From Berkiella sp964496435 (GTDB taxonomy: Bacteria; Pseudomonadota; Gammaproteobacteria; Berkiellales; Berkiellaceae): DNA of 64,000 bases. Location of the stretch: NCBI GenBank assembly GCA_964496435.1, contig CAZBZP010000005.1, positions 62,001 through 126,000 of the forward strand, given 5' to 3'. The notes under the pieces are model-generated. The model saw only the letters and a list, made by a program, of their open reading frames with translations, searched no databases and had not been told where the DNA came from. Position numbers and translations under genes: made by a program. Below, in pieces: positions 17,434-26,142 of the stretch; position 1 is the stretch's first letter; the number at the start of each line of letters is the position of its first letter.

Positions 17434-19131
17434 TCAAATCACCGTGTTTTGATCTGTATTTGAGGCTTCACAGTATGCAAAAAGCGCCTTTTTGGGGAAT
17501 TCAATATCATTGTTTACAAAATGTAGACCAAACTCTTGGTAGCTAGGGCTAGCAGAGAAGCTCTTTTGTAAGACAGCACTAAAGACTTGGTTATTAAATT
17601 CAATCTCAAGCTCATTACCGGATTTAAATGGTAAGGGCGGTGTAACCATTCTCTTTGGTAAGTGGTTACTGTCTTCATTGCGCAAGATAAGTGTAGGTAC
17701 AAGATAAGATGAGGCAGATTCGCTTAAACGCGCTTTGACGGGGATGACTTCTTTACTGATTAATTCAATACCCACCAAGGTTGAATAAGAACCTTCATTC
17801 TTTAGCCAGCGAATAGTGCCAATCACCCAATGTTTTTGGTGGTTTGGATTTTCTACTTCAAGCCCAATGATTTCGCCGTTTTGTAATTGTGGCGGCACTT
17901 TTTCTGTCCAATTGATGCAATACCCTTTTTCGCTTTGATTAACTAATTGGCATAGATAACGTTCATATTTATTGGTAGCAGATGTAGCATTTTGCCCGGG
18001 TTGTGCTAAAGAATCCATATTGATGGTTTCATGCTGTATTTCTTCTTGCTGACGCGCACATGCCCCTTCAAGCGCTTGGCTGACATACCAATGACAAGTA
18101 GAGATCCCCAGGCACACATTGATATCACCACTGATGCTAACGCGTTCTGTTCTTCTTTTCTTTAAATTGAGATAAGACTGATGTAAAGACTCTAAATAAG
18201 GCAAAGGAAGGGTAAGTTCTGAAGCTGAAAATGTTTTAGCAACGCGTTCATGATTATTTTTGGCGTGAACAGAAATTAATTTAGAAATTCTTTCATTCAC
18301 TCTTGTTAAATCTAAATAATGGCCATTGGGCGGTAGCTGTTGAAATAAGCCAATATAGCGTGGTGGCCCATCTTGGGTTGGCACAACCACGAACAAACAA
18401 TTGTCAATTTTTTGAGTATCTTTGAGTTCTAGCAAAGGAGCCCAGTTTTCCAATGAATATAAAAGTTGCACAATTTGTGCGCGCCTTAAATGACTGGGGT
18501 TAGAGATGGCAAATAACAAGCAGTGCTTATAAATATCAGCTATCGTATTAAAACGAGATTGCCATGTTAGGTATTTTTTTAAAGTCTTGTTAGCAACGCC
18601 AGATTTTTTAGTTACTGTAAAAAGCAAATGAAGTTCAAGCCAACTTCCATCTGGAGGTGTTCTATGTTGTTCAGAAGCATAAAAAATGATTTGAGCACAA
18701 TAGGAAATAGCCTGTTGTAAGGATGAGATAAAAATATGTTTATTCATAAACACATGCTGACTTGCCTCATCAATGACTAACTTGTAACCATTGATAAATT
18801 CAAAGTGTAGCGCATTGACTAAATCAGCGATAGCGCGATGATTATCGTCAAGCACTTCTTGTTCTTCATAAATTTTCTGTAATGCTTGTGTTAGGTATTT
18901 TAATGTTGGACGTAAAAGCGATAATATTTCAAAGCGTTCCTGATAAGTCAGATGTGCTTGATGGCTATCTTGCAAGGTTAAAAACAGGGCCTTGGTGCTG
19001 CCGGCGATATCGGATAGCGGCAAGTGATTGCACCATTCGCTAATTGCTTGTGCAGAAAAATCGCGATTGGAAGACATCTTCCCTGTCAATTTGGGCAGCG
19101 TGAGCCCAGAGTTACCAATTATGTAAGCCAT
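17434..19131 (-). CDS. PilZ-like domain protein with long helical N-terminus
   Basis: A 565-residue protein. Residues 20-110 (RDFSAQAISEWCNHLPL and the helices after it) resemble the N-terminal module of a conserved gammaproteobacterial family that ends in a PilZ-like domain. In the C-terminal third, residues 398-403 read NQSEKG, fitting the [DN]xSxxG motif of PilZ. GTIRWL (438-443) and VGIELIS (453-459) are further PilZ-like strands. PilZ domains bind cyclic di-GMP, but the RxxxR half of the site is not clearly present, so binding is uncertain. It sits 81 bp upstream of epmB on the same strand and may share its transcript. Confidence 0.65.
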   Translation of the reverse strand: MAYIIGNSGLTLPKLTGKMSSNRDFSAQAISEWCNHLPLSDIAGSTKALFLTLQDSHQAHLTYQERFEILSLLRPTLKYLTQALQKIYEEQEVLDDNHRAIADLVNALHFEFINGYKLVIDEASQHVFMNKHIFISSLQQAISYCAQIIFYASEQHRTPPDGSWLELHLLFTVTKKSGVANKTLKKYLTWQSRFNTIADIYKHCLLFAISNPSHLRRAQIVQLLYSLENWAPLLELKDTQKIDNCLFVVVPTQDGPPRYIGLFQQLPPNGHYLDLTRVNERISKLISVHAKNNHERVAKTFSASELTLPLPYLESLHQSYLNLKKRRTERVSISGDINVCLGISTCHWYVSQALEGACARQQEEIQHETINMDSLAQPGQNATSATNKYERYLCQLVNQSEKGYCINWTEKVPPQLQNGEIIGLEVENPNHQKHWVIGTIRWLKNEGSYSTLVGIELISKEVIPVKARLSESASSYLVPTLILRNEDSNHLPKRMVTPPLPFKSGNELEIEFNNQVFSAVLQKSFSASPSYQEFGLHFVNNDIEFPKKALFAYCEASNTDQNTVI

Positions 19132-19212
19132 TGTTAGTGCTTTAATATGAGAAGGTTACTCTAAAAGTTCGGCAAAATGGGCACTTACTTGATAAAAACA
19201 ATGATAATAATT

Positions 19213-20202
19213 TCAGCTCTTGATGAGATCTATCGGTATTTTGCTTTCATTATGAGGGATTTCGCGCACAAATTTTGGAACAAGATAGCCAGGCAGCGTT
19301 GCGCGCATCGTTTGTTGCAAAGCTTGTGCCTGCTTAAAGTCAACTGAAAAATGTTTTGCGCCCTGTATGGGATCTAATAAATTAATGTAATAGGGCAAAA
19401 TGCCATTGGCAAATAAATCAAGCGATAACTGTTTCAAACAGTCTGCGTTATCATTCACATCTTTCAACAGCACACTTTGGTTCAAAACGGTTATATTATG
19501 CTGTTTTAATCGCAATACCCCTTCTTTAATTTCAGGGATGAGCTCATTGGGGTGATTGATGTGATATACAAACACAACTTCAAATCGACTTGACGCCAGA
19601 ATATTGATTAAAGATTCATTTATTCTTTGTGGAATAACAATGGGTAAACGGGTATGAATGCGTAATAATTTCACATGAGAAAGTCTATCTAGCTCATTGA
19701 GAAATTGCTTAATTACATCATCCTGCGCCATTAAAGGATCGCCACCTGATAAAATAACTTCAATCACCTCAGGATGCTGTTCGATATAATCAAGCATCTT
19801 GCTCCAGCCTTTACGCCCTGGATTATTTTCTTGATAAGGAAAATGACGGCGAAAACAATATCGACAATGAATGGCGCAACTTGAAGCAAAGGTAATCAGA
19901 ACTTTTGAGCGGTATTTATGTAAAAGACCGGGCACAGGATTAAATGCAGATTCGTCGAGAGGATCTTTAGTAAAAGAATTATCTAGCTGACTCTCTGCGC
20001 TGATAGAGAGCACTTGTGCGAGCAAAGGATCATGGGGATCCCCTTTTTTCATGCGGGCAATGAAGCTCTTTGACACGCGCACAGGGAAAGCCTCATCTCG
20101 CTGCCAAGGGACAGTATTAGGATCTAGCTCTAACATTGAAAGCAAGGCTAAGGGACTGGTGAGCATCTCACTTAAGGCTTGTTGCCATGTTTGTGATATC
20201 AT
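19213..20202 (-). CDS. epmB: EF-P (R)-beta-lysine pathway lysine 2,3-aminomutase
   Basis: EpmB (YjeK) is a radical-SAM, PLP-dependent enzyme that converts L-alpha-lysine to (R)-beta-lysine for attachment to elongation factor P. It is 329 residues from the ATG at 20202, which is preceded by TTGAGAAAAGC; an in-frame TTG lies 12 bases upstream. The iron-sulphur motif CAIHCRYC gives C109, C113 and C116, and SGGDP follows in the SAM-binding region. It is divergent from efp and epmA, so the complete activation set is present. Confidence 0.94.
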   Translation of the reverse strand: MISQTWQQALSEMLTSPLALLSMLELDPNTVPWQRDEAFPVRVSKSFIARMKKGDPHDPLLAQVLSISAESQLDNSFTKDPLDESAFNPVPGLLHKYRSKVLITFASSCAIHCRYCFRRHFPYQENNPGRKGWSKMLDYIEQHPEVIEVILSGGDPLMAQDDVIKQFLNELDRLSHVKLLRIHTRLPIVIPQRINESLINILASSRFEVVFVYHINHPNELIPEIKEGVLRLKQHNITVLNQSVLLKDVNDNADCLKQLSLDLFANGILPYYINLLDPIQGAKHFSVDFKQAQALQQTMRATLPGYLVPKFVREIPHNESKIPIDLIKS

Positions 20203-20253
20203 TGCTTTTCTCAAGAGTCAGTTTGATTCGAAAGACGCAATGATACACAAAAA

Positions 20254-20259
20254 TATAAT
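20254..20259 (+). promoter_or_regulatory. Likely -10 element of the efp promoter
   Basis: A perfect TATAAT lies 17 bases before the efp start, in the 74-bp divergent region between epmB and efp. No good -35 hexamer is visible at the right spacing, so the assignment rests on the -10 alone. The short distance implies a very short efp leader. Confidence 0.4.
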
Positions 20260-20276
20260 AGAAGCTATGGTGAATT

Positions 20277-20843
20277 ATGGCTACATTCAGTACTAATGAG
20301 TTTAAAGGCGGTTTAAAAATCATGTATGAGGGCGATCCATGCTCCATTCTAGAGAATGAGTATGTGAAGCCTGGTAAGGGCCAAGCCTTTAATCGTGTTA
20401 AGTTCCGCAACTTAAAAACAGGCCGGGTTCTTGAGAAAACCTTCAAGTCTGGCGATACCGTTGAAGGGGCAGACGTCTTAGACGTTGAAATGCAATATCT
20501 TTATAACGATGGCGAGCATTGGCACTTTATGATGCAAGAATCTTATGAGCAACATGAGATGAATGCGCAAGTTGTCGGTGAAGCGGCCAAATGGCTTAAA
20601 GAGCAAGATATTTGCATCGTTACCTTATGGAATGGCTCACCTTTAAGTGTTGCTCCACCTAATTTTGTTGTTCTGAGTATTACAGAAACCGATCCCGGTT
20701 TAAGAGGTGATACCTCAGGTGGTGGCACTAAACCTGCAACCTTAGAAACTGGTGCTGTAGTACGCGTTCCTTTATTCATCAGTATCGGGGAAAGTATCAA
20801 AGTGGATACCAGAACCGGTGAATATGTTTCGCGTGTAAAATGA
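20277..20843 (+). CDS. efp: Translation elongation factor P
   Basis: EF-P relieves ribosome stalling at polyproline stretches. It is 188 residues, the same as E. coli. The N-terminal KOW-like domain carries the modification loop YVKPGKGQA with Lys34 as the acceptor for beta-lysine. The C-terminal OB domain ends in VDTRTGEYVSRVK. The presence of epmA (4-bp overlap downstream) and epmB (divergent) shows that the Lys34 beta-lysylation route, not rhamnosylation, is used. Confidence 0.97.
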   Translation: MATFSTNEFKGGLKIMYEGDPCSILENEYVKPGKGQAFNRVKFRNLKTGRVLEKTFKSGDTVEGADVLDVEMQYLYNDGEHWHFMMQESYEQHEMNAQVVGEAAKWLKEQDICIVTLWNGSPLSVAPPNFVVLSITETDPGLRGDTSGGGTKPATLETGAVVRVPLFISIGESIKVDTRTGEYVSRVK

Positions 20844-21790
20844 GATGGCAATCTACTGCCACGCTGGAAGTTTTGCGTGAGCGGGCTCAATTTTTACAAA
20901 CCATCCGTGCTTTTTTTGATAGTCGCGGTTTATGGGAAGTGGATACACCGTTATTGTGCCAAAGCACAGTAACGGATCCTTTCTTAAGCTCCTTTCACAT
21001 CGAAAATCGTTATCTTCAAACTTCACCAGAATTTGCAATGAAACGCTTATTGGCACAGGGTGCTCCTTCGCTTTATTACTTAGGTAAAGCCTTTAGGCAA
21101 GGCGAGGTGGGGGCCAGGCATAATCCTGAATTTACCATGTTAGAATGGTATCGGGTGAATTGGAGCCATCATCAATTGATTGATGAGGTTGATACTTTAT
21201 TTCGCGCTTTAATTGGTAGCCCAAAAGCCATCGTGCAGACATATCAATCCTTATTTGAATATCATCTCGATCTCAATCCTCATGTGGCGCAAGTGGCACA
21301 ATTGCAAAAAATTGCGCTTGATATGGGATGGGTTGATAAAAATAATTGTCCTGAACTCGATAGAGATGGATGGTTAGATTTACTCATGACCCATGCAATT
21401 GAGCCGCATTTAGGTTTTAAAGCACCTTGCGTGGTGGTGGATTATCCCGCTAGCCAAGCAAGCCTTGCAAAAGTGAGAGAAATTCAAGGCGAGCCTTCTT
21501 ATCATGTTGCTGAGCGTTTTGAATTTTATTATCAAGGCATTGAGCTATGTAACGGTTATCATGAGACGAATAATAGCAAAGAATTACGTGCCCGCTTTCA
21601 TGCTGATAATCAAAAACGGTTGGCTTTAGGCTTAAAAGCCATTCCCATAGATGAACTATTATTGAGTGCGCTTGAGAACAATTTCCCCGCTTGTGCTGGG
21701 GTTGCTGTCGGCGTTGATAGATTATTGATGCTAAAATTAGGCGCAAAGCAGTTAAAAGAAGTCATTCCCTTTGATTGGTCAAACTCTTAA
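20840..21790 (+). CDS. epmA: EF-P beta-lysylation protein (EF-P-lysine ligase)
   Basis: EpmA (YjeA/PoxA/GenX) is a shortened class II lysyl-tRNA synthetase paralogue. It activates (R)-beta-lysine and transfers it to Lys34 of EF-P. At 316 residues it lacks the N-terminal tRNA anticodon-binding domain. Class II motifs are visible: motif 2 FRQGEVGARHNPEFTMLEWYR (about residues 89-109) and motif 3 GVAVGVDRLLML. It overlaps efp by 4 bp, so both proteins are made together. Confidence 0.95.
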   Translation: MRWQSTATLEVLRERAQFLQTIRAFFDSRGLWEVDTPLLCQSTVTDPFLSSFHIENRYLQTSPEFAMKRLLAQGAPSLYYLGKAFRQGEVGARHNPEFTMLEWYRVNWSHHQLIDEVDTLFRALIGSPKAIVQTYQSLFEYHLDLNPHVAQVAQLQKIALDMGWVDKNNCPELDRDGWLDLLMTHAIEPHLGFKAPCVVVDYPASQASLAKVREIQGEPSYHVAERFEFYYQGIELCNGYHETNNSKELRARFHADNQKRLALGLKAIPIDELLLSALENNFPACAGVAVGVDRLLMLKLGAKQLKEVIPFDWSNS

Positions 21791-21891
21791 AGTCCGCCCC
21801 CTTCGCAGATCTCAAAAAGTGATTTTTTAGGTTGTAACCCAACTCATTTAAAAGTAAAATCCCTCAATTATGCTGATTATTTGAGTTATTT

Positions 21892-22209
21892 ATGAGAATG
21901 CTGTCGCTTGAAGAGTGTAATATCACTGCTGCTGGGCTTTATTACCATACTTATTATGATCTCGATGAACAGTACTTACTGGCTCATTTAACCCAAGAGC
22001 AAAGAGATAGATTTTTAAAAGTAAAATTATTGACCTCAGGCACCCTTTTGGGAGGGACTTTAGGTGCAGGCAGCACTTATGCGCTGATTTCTTGCCTAAC
22101 TGCCTGCCCATTTCTTTTGGGAACAGGTATGGTTATTGGTGCAGCAGGTGGTGCTTATACGTTGTACAGCGGCCTGAATTACCTGGTAGCTGATTTAAGC
22201 ATTTCATAG
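21892..22209 (+). CDS. Small hydrophobic protein with double-glycine-like leader
   Basis: A 105-residue protein. The N-terminus MRMLSLEECNITAAG has the same length and plan as the leaders at 15541 and 26315 (Met-Arg-x-Leu start, hydrophobic residue four from the end, Gly at 15), but ends Ala-Gly rather than Gly-Gly. Residues about 48-100 are glycine-rich and hydrophobic (SGTLLGGTLGAGSTYALI and LLGTGMVIGAAGGAYTLYSG), with GxxxG spacing typical of membrane-active bacteriocins. Export by a C39 peptidase exporter is inferred. It follows epmA after about 100 bp on its own. Confidence 0.55.
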   Translation: MRMLSLEECNITAAGLYYHTYYDLDEQYLLAHLTQEQRDRFLKVKLLTSGTLLGGTLGAGSTYALISCLTACPFLLGTGMVIGAAGGAYTLYSGLNYLVADLSIS

Positions 22210-22312
22210 TCTGCTTTGTTTACTTTTACTGGTTAACTACTTCAAAGGAACACAGTAAATCCGCCTTAGCCAAAGATTTTCTTTGCAGTTTTCTTATTTT
22301 TATCTAAGTTTT

Positions 22313-22361
22313 TATAATGCAATTTCTCTATTGAGGTGTAAATAACGTTGGTTATTTACAC
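22313..22361 (+). promoter_or_regulatory. -10 element and leader hairpin of the CPCP gene pair
   Basis: TATAAT at 22313-22318 is a probable -10 element, with a poor -35. Some 18 bases later GTGTAAATAA (22336-22345) and TTATTTACAC (22352-22361) form a perfect 10-bp stem with a six-base loop. The stem ends 25 bases before the ATG at 22387. It would form in the 5' leader and could protect the mRNA or regulate translation, or serve as an operator. Confidence 0.45.
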
Positions 22362-22386
22362 TGGTTTAATATCAGGGGAAGACTTT

Positions 22387-22716
22387 ATGAAAGCCAAAGG
22401 CTTATTGATATTATTCACGTTAGGCAGCATTAACGCTGTATATGCTTCAGATGGTAAACCCCTTCCGGATGGTGAGGCCAGAGATTTAATTATTCGAGGT
22501 TCAATAAGCTCTTATGAAGGCGATTGTCCTTGCCCTTATAGCATTGATAAAGAACGCAATGAATGTGGAGAGAACTCTGCTTATCGTCAAAGCCCAGGAT
22601 CAATAAAATGTTATCCAGGTGATATATCCGAGGATGAATTGCAACAATTTCGTTCAAACAGCAACATTCCAGAGCCCAAAATGCCATGGGATAAAGAAAA
22701 GAAACCTGGCTATTAA
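22387..22716 (+). CDS. Small secreted CPCP-motif cysteine protein (copy 1)
   Basis: A 109-residue exported protein. The ATG at 22387 follows AGGGGAAGAC and begins a signal peptide (MKAKGLLILFTLGSINAVYA). The mature part has SYEGDCPCPY, then CG and KCYPGDIS, giving four conserved cysteines. I recognise the Y-x-G-x-C-P-C-P...CG...CYP pattern as a small family of periplasmic or secreted proteins, but I cannot name a function. The gene at 22736 is a tandem relative, 19 bp downstream, so the two form an operon. Confidence 0.7.
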   Translation: MKAKGLLILFTLGSINAVYASDGKPLPDGEARDLIIRGSISSYEGDCPCPYSIDKERNECGENSAYRQSPGSIKCYPGDISEDELQQFRSNSNIPEPKMPWDKEKKPGY

Positions 22717-22735
22717 GATGTAGGATAGGTATACC

Positions 22736-23164
22736 ATGAAAAAGACATTGCTTCTGAGTCTCATTTTTGCAAGTGCTATACCCAGCGTTTATGCTTTTCG
22801 GGAAATGAAACCCATGACAGATGGGCAGATCCGATCCCATATCATTGATGGTATATTGCAGTCTTATGAAGGTGACTGTCCTTGCCCATTTTCTAAGAAC
22901 AAATTAACTGGAAAGCCCTGTGGTGATGACAGCGAGTATTTTAGAACACGCGGCAGGATTTTATGTTATCCACGAGATGTCTCTGATGCCGAAGTCAATT
23001 TTTACAGACAAAAATATATGATTAGTGATCCCAAAGCTGATCCTAATGGACAATTAAACTTTGGCATTAATCCTTTGCCTTCTGATTCTGATATTGGTAC
23101 TGATGCAGGTACGACTAACCCCAATGCGAGTGGTGATACAGGCTCGGGGACTTCGCCACAATAA
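22736..23164 (+). CDS. Small secreted CPCP-motif cysteine protein (copy 2)
   Basis: A 142-residue exported protein, paralogous to the one before it. The signal peptide is MKKTLLLSLIFASAIPSVYA. The shared core is IIDGILQSYEGDCPCPF, then CGDDSEY and LCYPRDVSD. It differs by a C-terminal tail of about 40 residues rich in Asp, Gly, Ser, Thr and Asn, which looks disordered. The cysteine layout suggests two disulfides in the periplasm or outside the cell. A terminator follows at 23187. Confidence 0.7.
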   Translation: MKKTLLLSLIFASAIPSVYAFREMKPMTDGQIRSHIIDGILQSYEGDCPCPFSKNKLTGKPCGDDSEYFRTRGRILCYPRDVSDAEVNFYRQKYMISDPKADPNGQLNFGINPLPSDSDIGTDAGTTNPNASGDTGSGTSPQ

Positions 23165-23186
23165 ATTTAATCATTTCTAGTGCAGG

Positions 23187-23216
23187 TAAAGCGGTTCCAG
23201 TTTACTGGTCGCTTTA
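23187..23216 (+). terminator. Hairpin terminator after the CPCP pair
   Basis: TAAAGCG and CGCTTTA form the outer stem, with CCAGT and ACTGG pairing inside. ATTTGTG follows. It lies 22 bases after the stop of the second CPCP gene and is well placed to end that operon. Confidence 0.6.
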
Positions 23217-23301
23217 TTTGTGCCTTCTATCTTTTTGCATTTTAAATTGTAGCGTATTATATGGCATTCTTTCACTATTATAAATTGAGTGGAATATCCC
23301 C

Positions 23302-23508
23302 ATGCTCGCATTACAAAGATTAAGAAATGAAATGACTCAAGAACAAAGAAAGGAAATGGAAGAAAGACGTCTTGAACGTGAACAGCTTCGTGCTATGTTC
23401 AACTTTGATCTATTAAATCAAATTGCGAGAGATCAGGCAGAGCAAGCCGCTGCGCAAGCAACAACCCAAAACGCCGCTATTGCTTCCAGAAGAATGAGAA
23501 ACAACTAA
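23302..23508 (+). CDS. Small charged helical protein of unknown function
   Basis: A 68-residue protein. The first half is very rich in Glu, Arg and Gln (EMTQEQRKEMEERRLEREQ) and should form one long helix or coiled coil. The second half is rich in Ala, Gln and Thr. There is no signal peptide or membrane segment. It sits between two terminators (23187 and 23526), so it is a separate transcription unit, which supports it being a real gene. No family is recognised. Confidence 0.5.
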   Translation: MLALQRLRNEMTQEQRKEMEERRLEREQLRAMFNFDLLNQIARDQAEQAAAQATTQNAAIASRRMRNN

Positions 23509-23525
23509 GCAGTTCTTTTCAAATG

Positions 23526-23556
23526 AGAGCTACTACTACTTTTAGGGTAGCTCTTT
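23526..23556 (+). terminator. Rho-independent terminator
   Basis: AGAGCTAC at 23526-23533 pairs with GTAGCTCT at 23547-23554, followed by TTTTC. It lies 18 bases after the stop codon of the small charged protein. Confidence 0.7.
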
Positions 23557-23827
23557 TCAATTATTTATAACCGCATTTCTTTGCTATCCCTCCTTAATAG
23601 AGTTAGTTAAATATAGGTCATACATTCACACAAGATGATTGTCCGATGAAAGCGCTCGTTTAGGCGATGAAATTAATGCCTTTTTTTTTAGCATTTGGAT
23701 AAAATAGGAAGAAATTGCGAATAATTTTGCAAATTGTGTGCAGGGATAGCCCAAATTCAAGTTTTATAAATAAGAAAAAAATTACTTGAACTAAAACTTT
23801 ATATAAAGCTATCACTTGGGGGCAATT
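23557..23827. other. AT-rich intergenic region upstream of a kinase-like gene
   Basis: About 270 bases without a convincing gene. It is AT-rich, with a T9 tract near 23690. CTTAATAGAGTTAGTTAAAT near 23593 looks vaguely like the paired TTAA half-sites of Legionella PmrA targets, but the spacing is wrong. The promoter of the gene at 23828 must lie here, since a terminator closes the preceding unit. Confidence 0.4.
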
Positions 23828-25090
23828 GTGATAAACGGTTTAGATTCATTTCTTCAAAATCCTGATGTATCAATCTATCAAATTCAAGAATATCTTTTAG
23901 CGCATAAAGAAGAAGTTTTTCAGCTAAATAGTGTTTGCGGCCAATTCAAAAACATTTATAAAATATCGGACAAATACGCTGTTGCTTGTATCAATAAATT
24001 ACAAGGGGCTGACATATTTAAAAAAGAAATTGCATTATTAGCTCACCTTAGTGCTATTGGGCTGCCAGTCATTCAATATCATGGTGAGCTTTTTGAAATT
24101 GAAGAAGGTCATTTTGCCCATATAATCGATTGGATCAATGAGGCGACCTTACTTGATTCCAAGGATGGTGATTCAACTAATAGTAAATTGCTCGCATTAT
24201 TTTTAGGCGTCACTATTCCAAGCGGTGAAGGTTGGGTATTGCAAAAATATAAAATAGAAAGTGATATCAGAGCCGTTTTAGATAACGACGCATTTACTTT
24301 AGAAGATCTAAAAGAAAAAGCCAAAAAATTACATAGTGCTTTAGTAGAAATTCAAAGCAAGCTCACGAAAAATAATTTTGCCATATGCGATTTACAGCTC
24401 CTTGTTACACCGACATGTGAAGTATGGTTGATAGATCCACAAGATATTGCAAAAGAAGATAACCTCATTCCAAATAAGCCCACTTATACTAGTTTTATAG
24501 ATTCCGCTGAGCAAGATAATCTTGATTATAAAAGACAATTATCAGATGGAAAGTTGTTACTTGGCAAAAGTATAGCTTGGTGCAAGGAAGTCATGTTAAT
24601 GCAAACGCAAGAGCAATTGCTTGAATTTATACTGAAAAGGCCCCAAGTGATGCCTTCTGCCCCTGGTGGGAGTTTGTTCAAACAGATGATGCTAACGCGA
24701 CCGGCAATTGAATTATCGCAAGTAATGCAGGGACAAAGTGCTTCTAGGAGCAAAACACAATCAAAACCGCGGTCTTCACTTCGACGACATATGCCCGTAG
24801 TCTTCACGCAGATCCAAGAACCTAGCACGGAAGATCAATTGCTTGAAAAATTAGAAAGTATGTCTGATTTAAGTCCTGCCTTTGAAAAAGAAAATCTGCC
24901 AGAGAACCACAATGCATATATCCAAGATTCTTTAGCTGCAAAAGGTAGCTCTTTTCAAAGCATTTTACCACAATTAGATTTACATCATGCCAAAATGTTA
25001 CGGCAACAACTTCATCCTGATCATAACTTATCGCCCAAAGAGCCAGCCTCTATGCAAATGTCCCCCACCGGAAACTTAAAGAATGCTTAA
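23828..25090 (+). CDS. Kinase-like protein (divergent), candidate effector
   Basis: A 420-residue protein. I chose the GTG at 23828 because TTGGGGG lies six bases before it; an in-frame TTG inside that site gives four more residues. The N-terminal 210 residues look like a highly divergent protein-kinase or aminoglycoside-phosphotransferase lobe: a beta-3-like KYAVACINK, helix C FKKEIALLAHLSAIGLPVI, a catalytic-loop-like AICDLQLLV, and a metal-site-like LIDPQDI. The Asn of the catalytic loop is missing, so activity is uncertain. The last 200 residues are polar and probably disordered. The convergent neighbour at 25093 is a paralogue. Confidence 0.55.
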   Translation: MINGLDSFLQNPDVSIYQIQEYLLAHKEEVFQLNSVCGQFKNIYKISDKYAVACINKLQGADIFKKEIALLAHLSAIGLPVIQYHGELFEIEEGHFAHIIDWINEATLLDSKDGDSTNSKLLALFLGVTIPSGEGWVLQKYKIESDIRAVLDNDAFTLEDLKEKAKKLHSALVEIQSKLTKNNFAICDLQLLVTPTCEVWLIDPQDIAKEDNLIPNKPTYTSFIDSAEQDNLDYKRQLSDGKLLLGKSIAWCKEVMLMQTQEQLLEFILKRPQVMPSAPGGSLFKQMMLTRPAIELSQVMQGQSASRSKTQSKPRSSLRRHMPVVFTQIQEPSTEDQLLEKLESMSDLSPAFEKENLPENHNAYIQDSLAAKGSSFQSILPQLDLHHAKMLRQQLHPDHNLSPKEPASMQMSPTGNLKNA

Positions 25091-25092
25091 GT

Positions 25093-26070
25093 TTATAGCA
25101 ATGGCTTAGGTAAGTTGTTGTTGAGAGTTGAACTATCGGTGCTTGGACTTGGCGGCGTTGTTTTTGCAAGTGCGCCATACCTTAGTTGATTAACCCTGGA
25201 TTTGTTTTTAAAATCTGCGCCTTTTGATAACAACAAGGGTTTGTCTTGTTGCCACAAGAGCGTGAGGATATCGTTGGCATGGGTGGCATTAACAATCGCT
25301 TCACAAAAAGACTGTGCTGATTTAAGCCACATTTTGCTATCATCAAGGAAGGTCTTAAGATCCTTTGCCTCTTCCATATTGACATCTTGTTTAAGAACAC
25401 TTTTGTGAGTTTTGTTGTTAACAATATCCAAAGGATCGATGATAACAAGATTACCCTCTGTGCTGATGATCATTTGTAAATCAACAATCATTTCTTCTCT
25501 ATTTTCTAAGCGCTGAATTAATGCTTTAAATTGAGTGCCTAAAGTCTTTGCTCTTTCTTGGCATAAACCAAAGCATTTTTCTACATTTAACTTTGCTGCG
25601 ATATCATTTTTGAGTTGCGCTAAGTTTTGCGCCAACCAGATCTCTTGCTGAGGCTGTGCGGGTATTTCCAATAAACAAGCAAGAATCAGTGCTTTTAATG
25701 GGGCTGGCGTTTTGGCTTCGATAAATATGCCCTTAATATGACGCTCTAGCATTGCAAAGCGAGCCCCATGGATTGTTTGCTCAACAATAAAGGCATCACC
25801 AAAAACATCAACCACGGGATAACCATGTTCTGCTAAATGAGAAAGGCATAAACGTTCTTTAAAAATAAGTGATTGGGCTGAGGGTGAAGTGGTTTTGCAG
25901 CTAACAACGCACATTGCTGGCCAGTCTATGATAGCTAAAGGCAGCATTTTTTTGCATGTCCCCGTTTCACCGGTTTGCTGATTGAGGGCAGTAAAACGCG
26001 TTATAACGTCTTGTTTGCATTTTTCATACACAATCTCAGGTTTCTCTTTGCTGAAGGTATTTAGACTCAT
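25093..26070 (-). CDS. Kinase-like protein (divergent), paralogue of the facing gene
   Basis: A 325-residue protein. The ATG at 26070 follows AAAGGGGC; a longer TTG frame lacks a site. It shares with the facing gene the order FKERLCLSHLAEHGYPVV, a FIVEQ strand, MIVDLQMIIS and VIIDPLDIV, that is, helix C, a catalytic-loop-like DLQ and a DFG-like IDP. The catalytic Asn is again not evident. The two stop codons are only 2 bp apart in convergent orientation. The C-terminus is Ser/Thr/Pro-rich. A Fur-like palindrome lies about 75 bases upstream of the start. Confidence 0.55.
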   Translation of the reverse strand: MSLNTFSKEKPEIVYEKCKQDVITRFTALNQQTGETGTCKKMLPLAIIDWPAMCVVSCKTTSPSAQSLIFKERLCLSHLAEHGYPVVDVFGDAFIVEQTIHGARFAMLERHIKGIFIEAKTPAPLKALILACLLEIPAQPQQEIWLAQNLAQLKNDIAAKLNVEKCFGLCQERAKTLGTQFKALIQRLENREEMIVDLQMIISTEGNLVIIDPLDIVNNKTHKSVLKQDVNMEEAKDLKTFLDDSKMWLKSAQSFCEAIVNATHANDILTLLWQQDKPLLLSKGADFKNKSRVNQLRYGALAKTTPPSPSTDSSTLNNNLPKPLL

Positions 26071-26142
26071 ATTTTGCCCCTTTGCCACAAGAGAGCACCT
26101 TAGCAATTTTTTTTAAGCAAAGGCAAGGAAAAGCCCTTGTCA

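Noticed and set aside
23590..23612. PmrA-like paired TTAA sites upstream of a candidate effector gene
   Set aside because: The spacing between half-sites differs from the Legionella consensus, the site is over 200 bases from the start, and AT-rich DNA gives such matches by chance.
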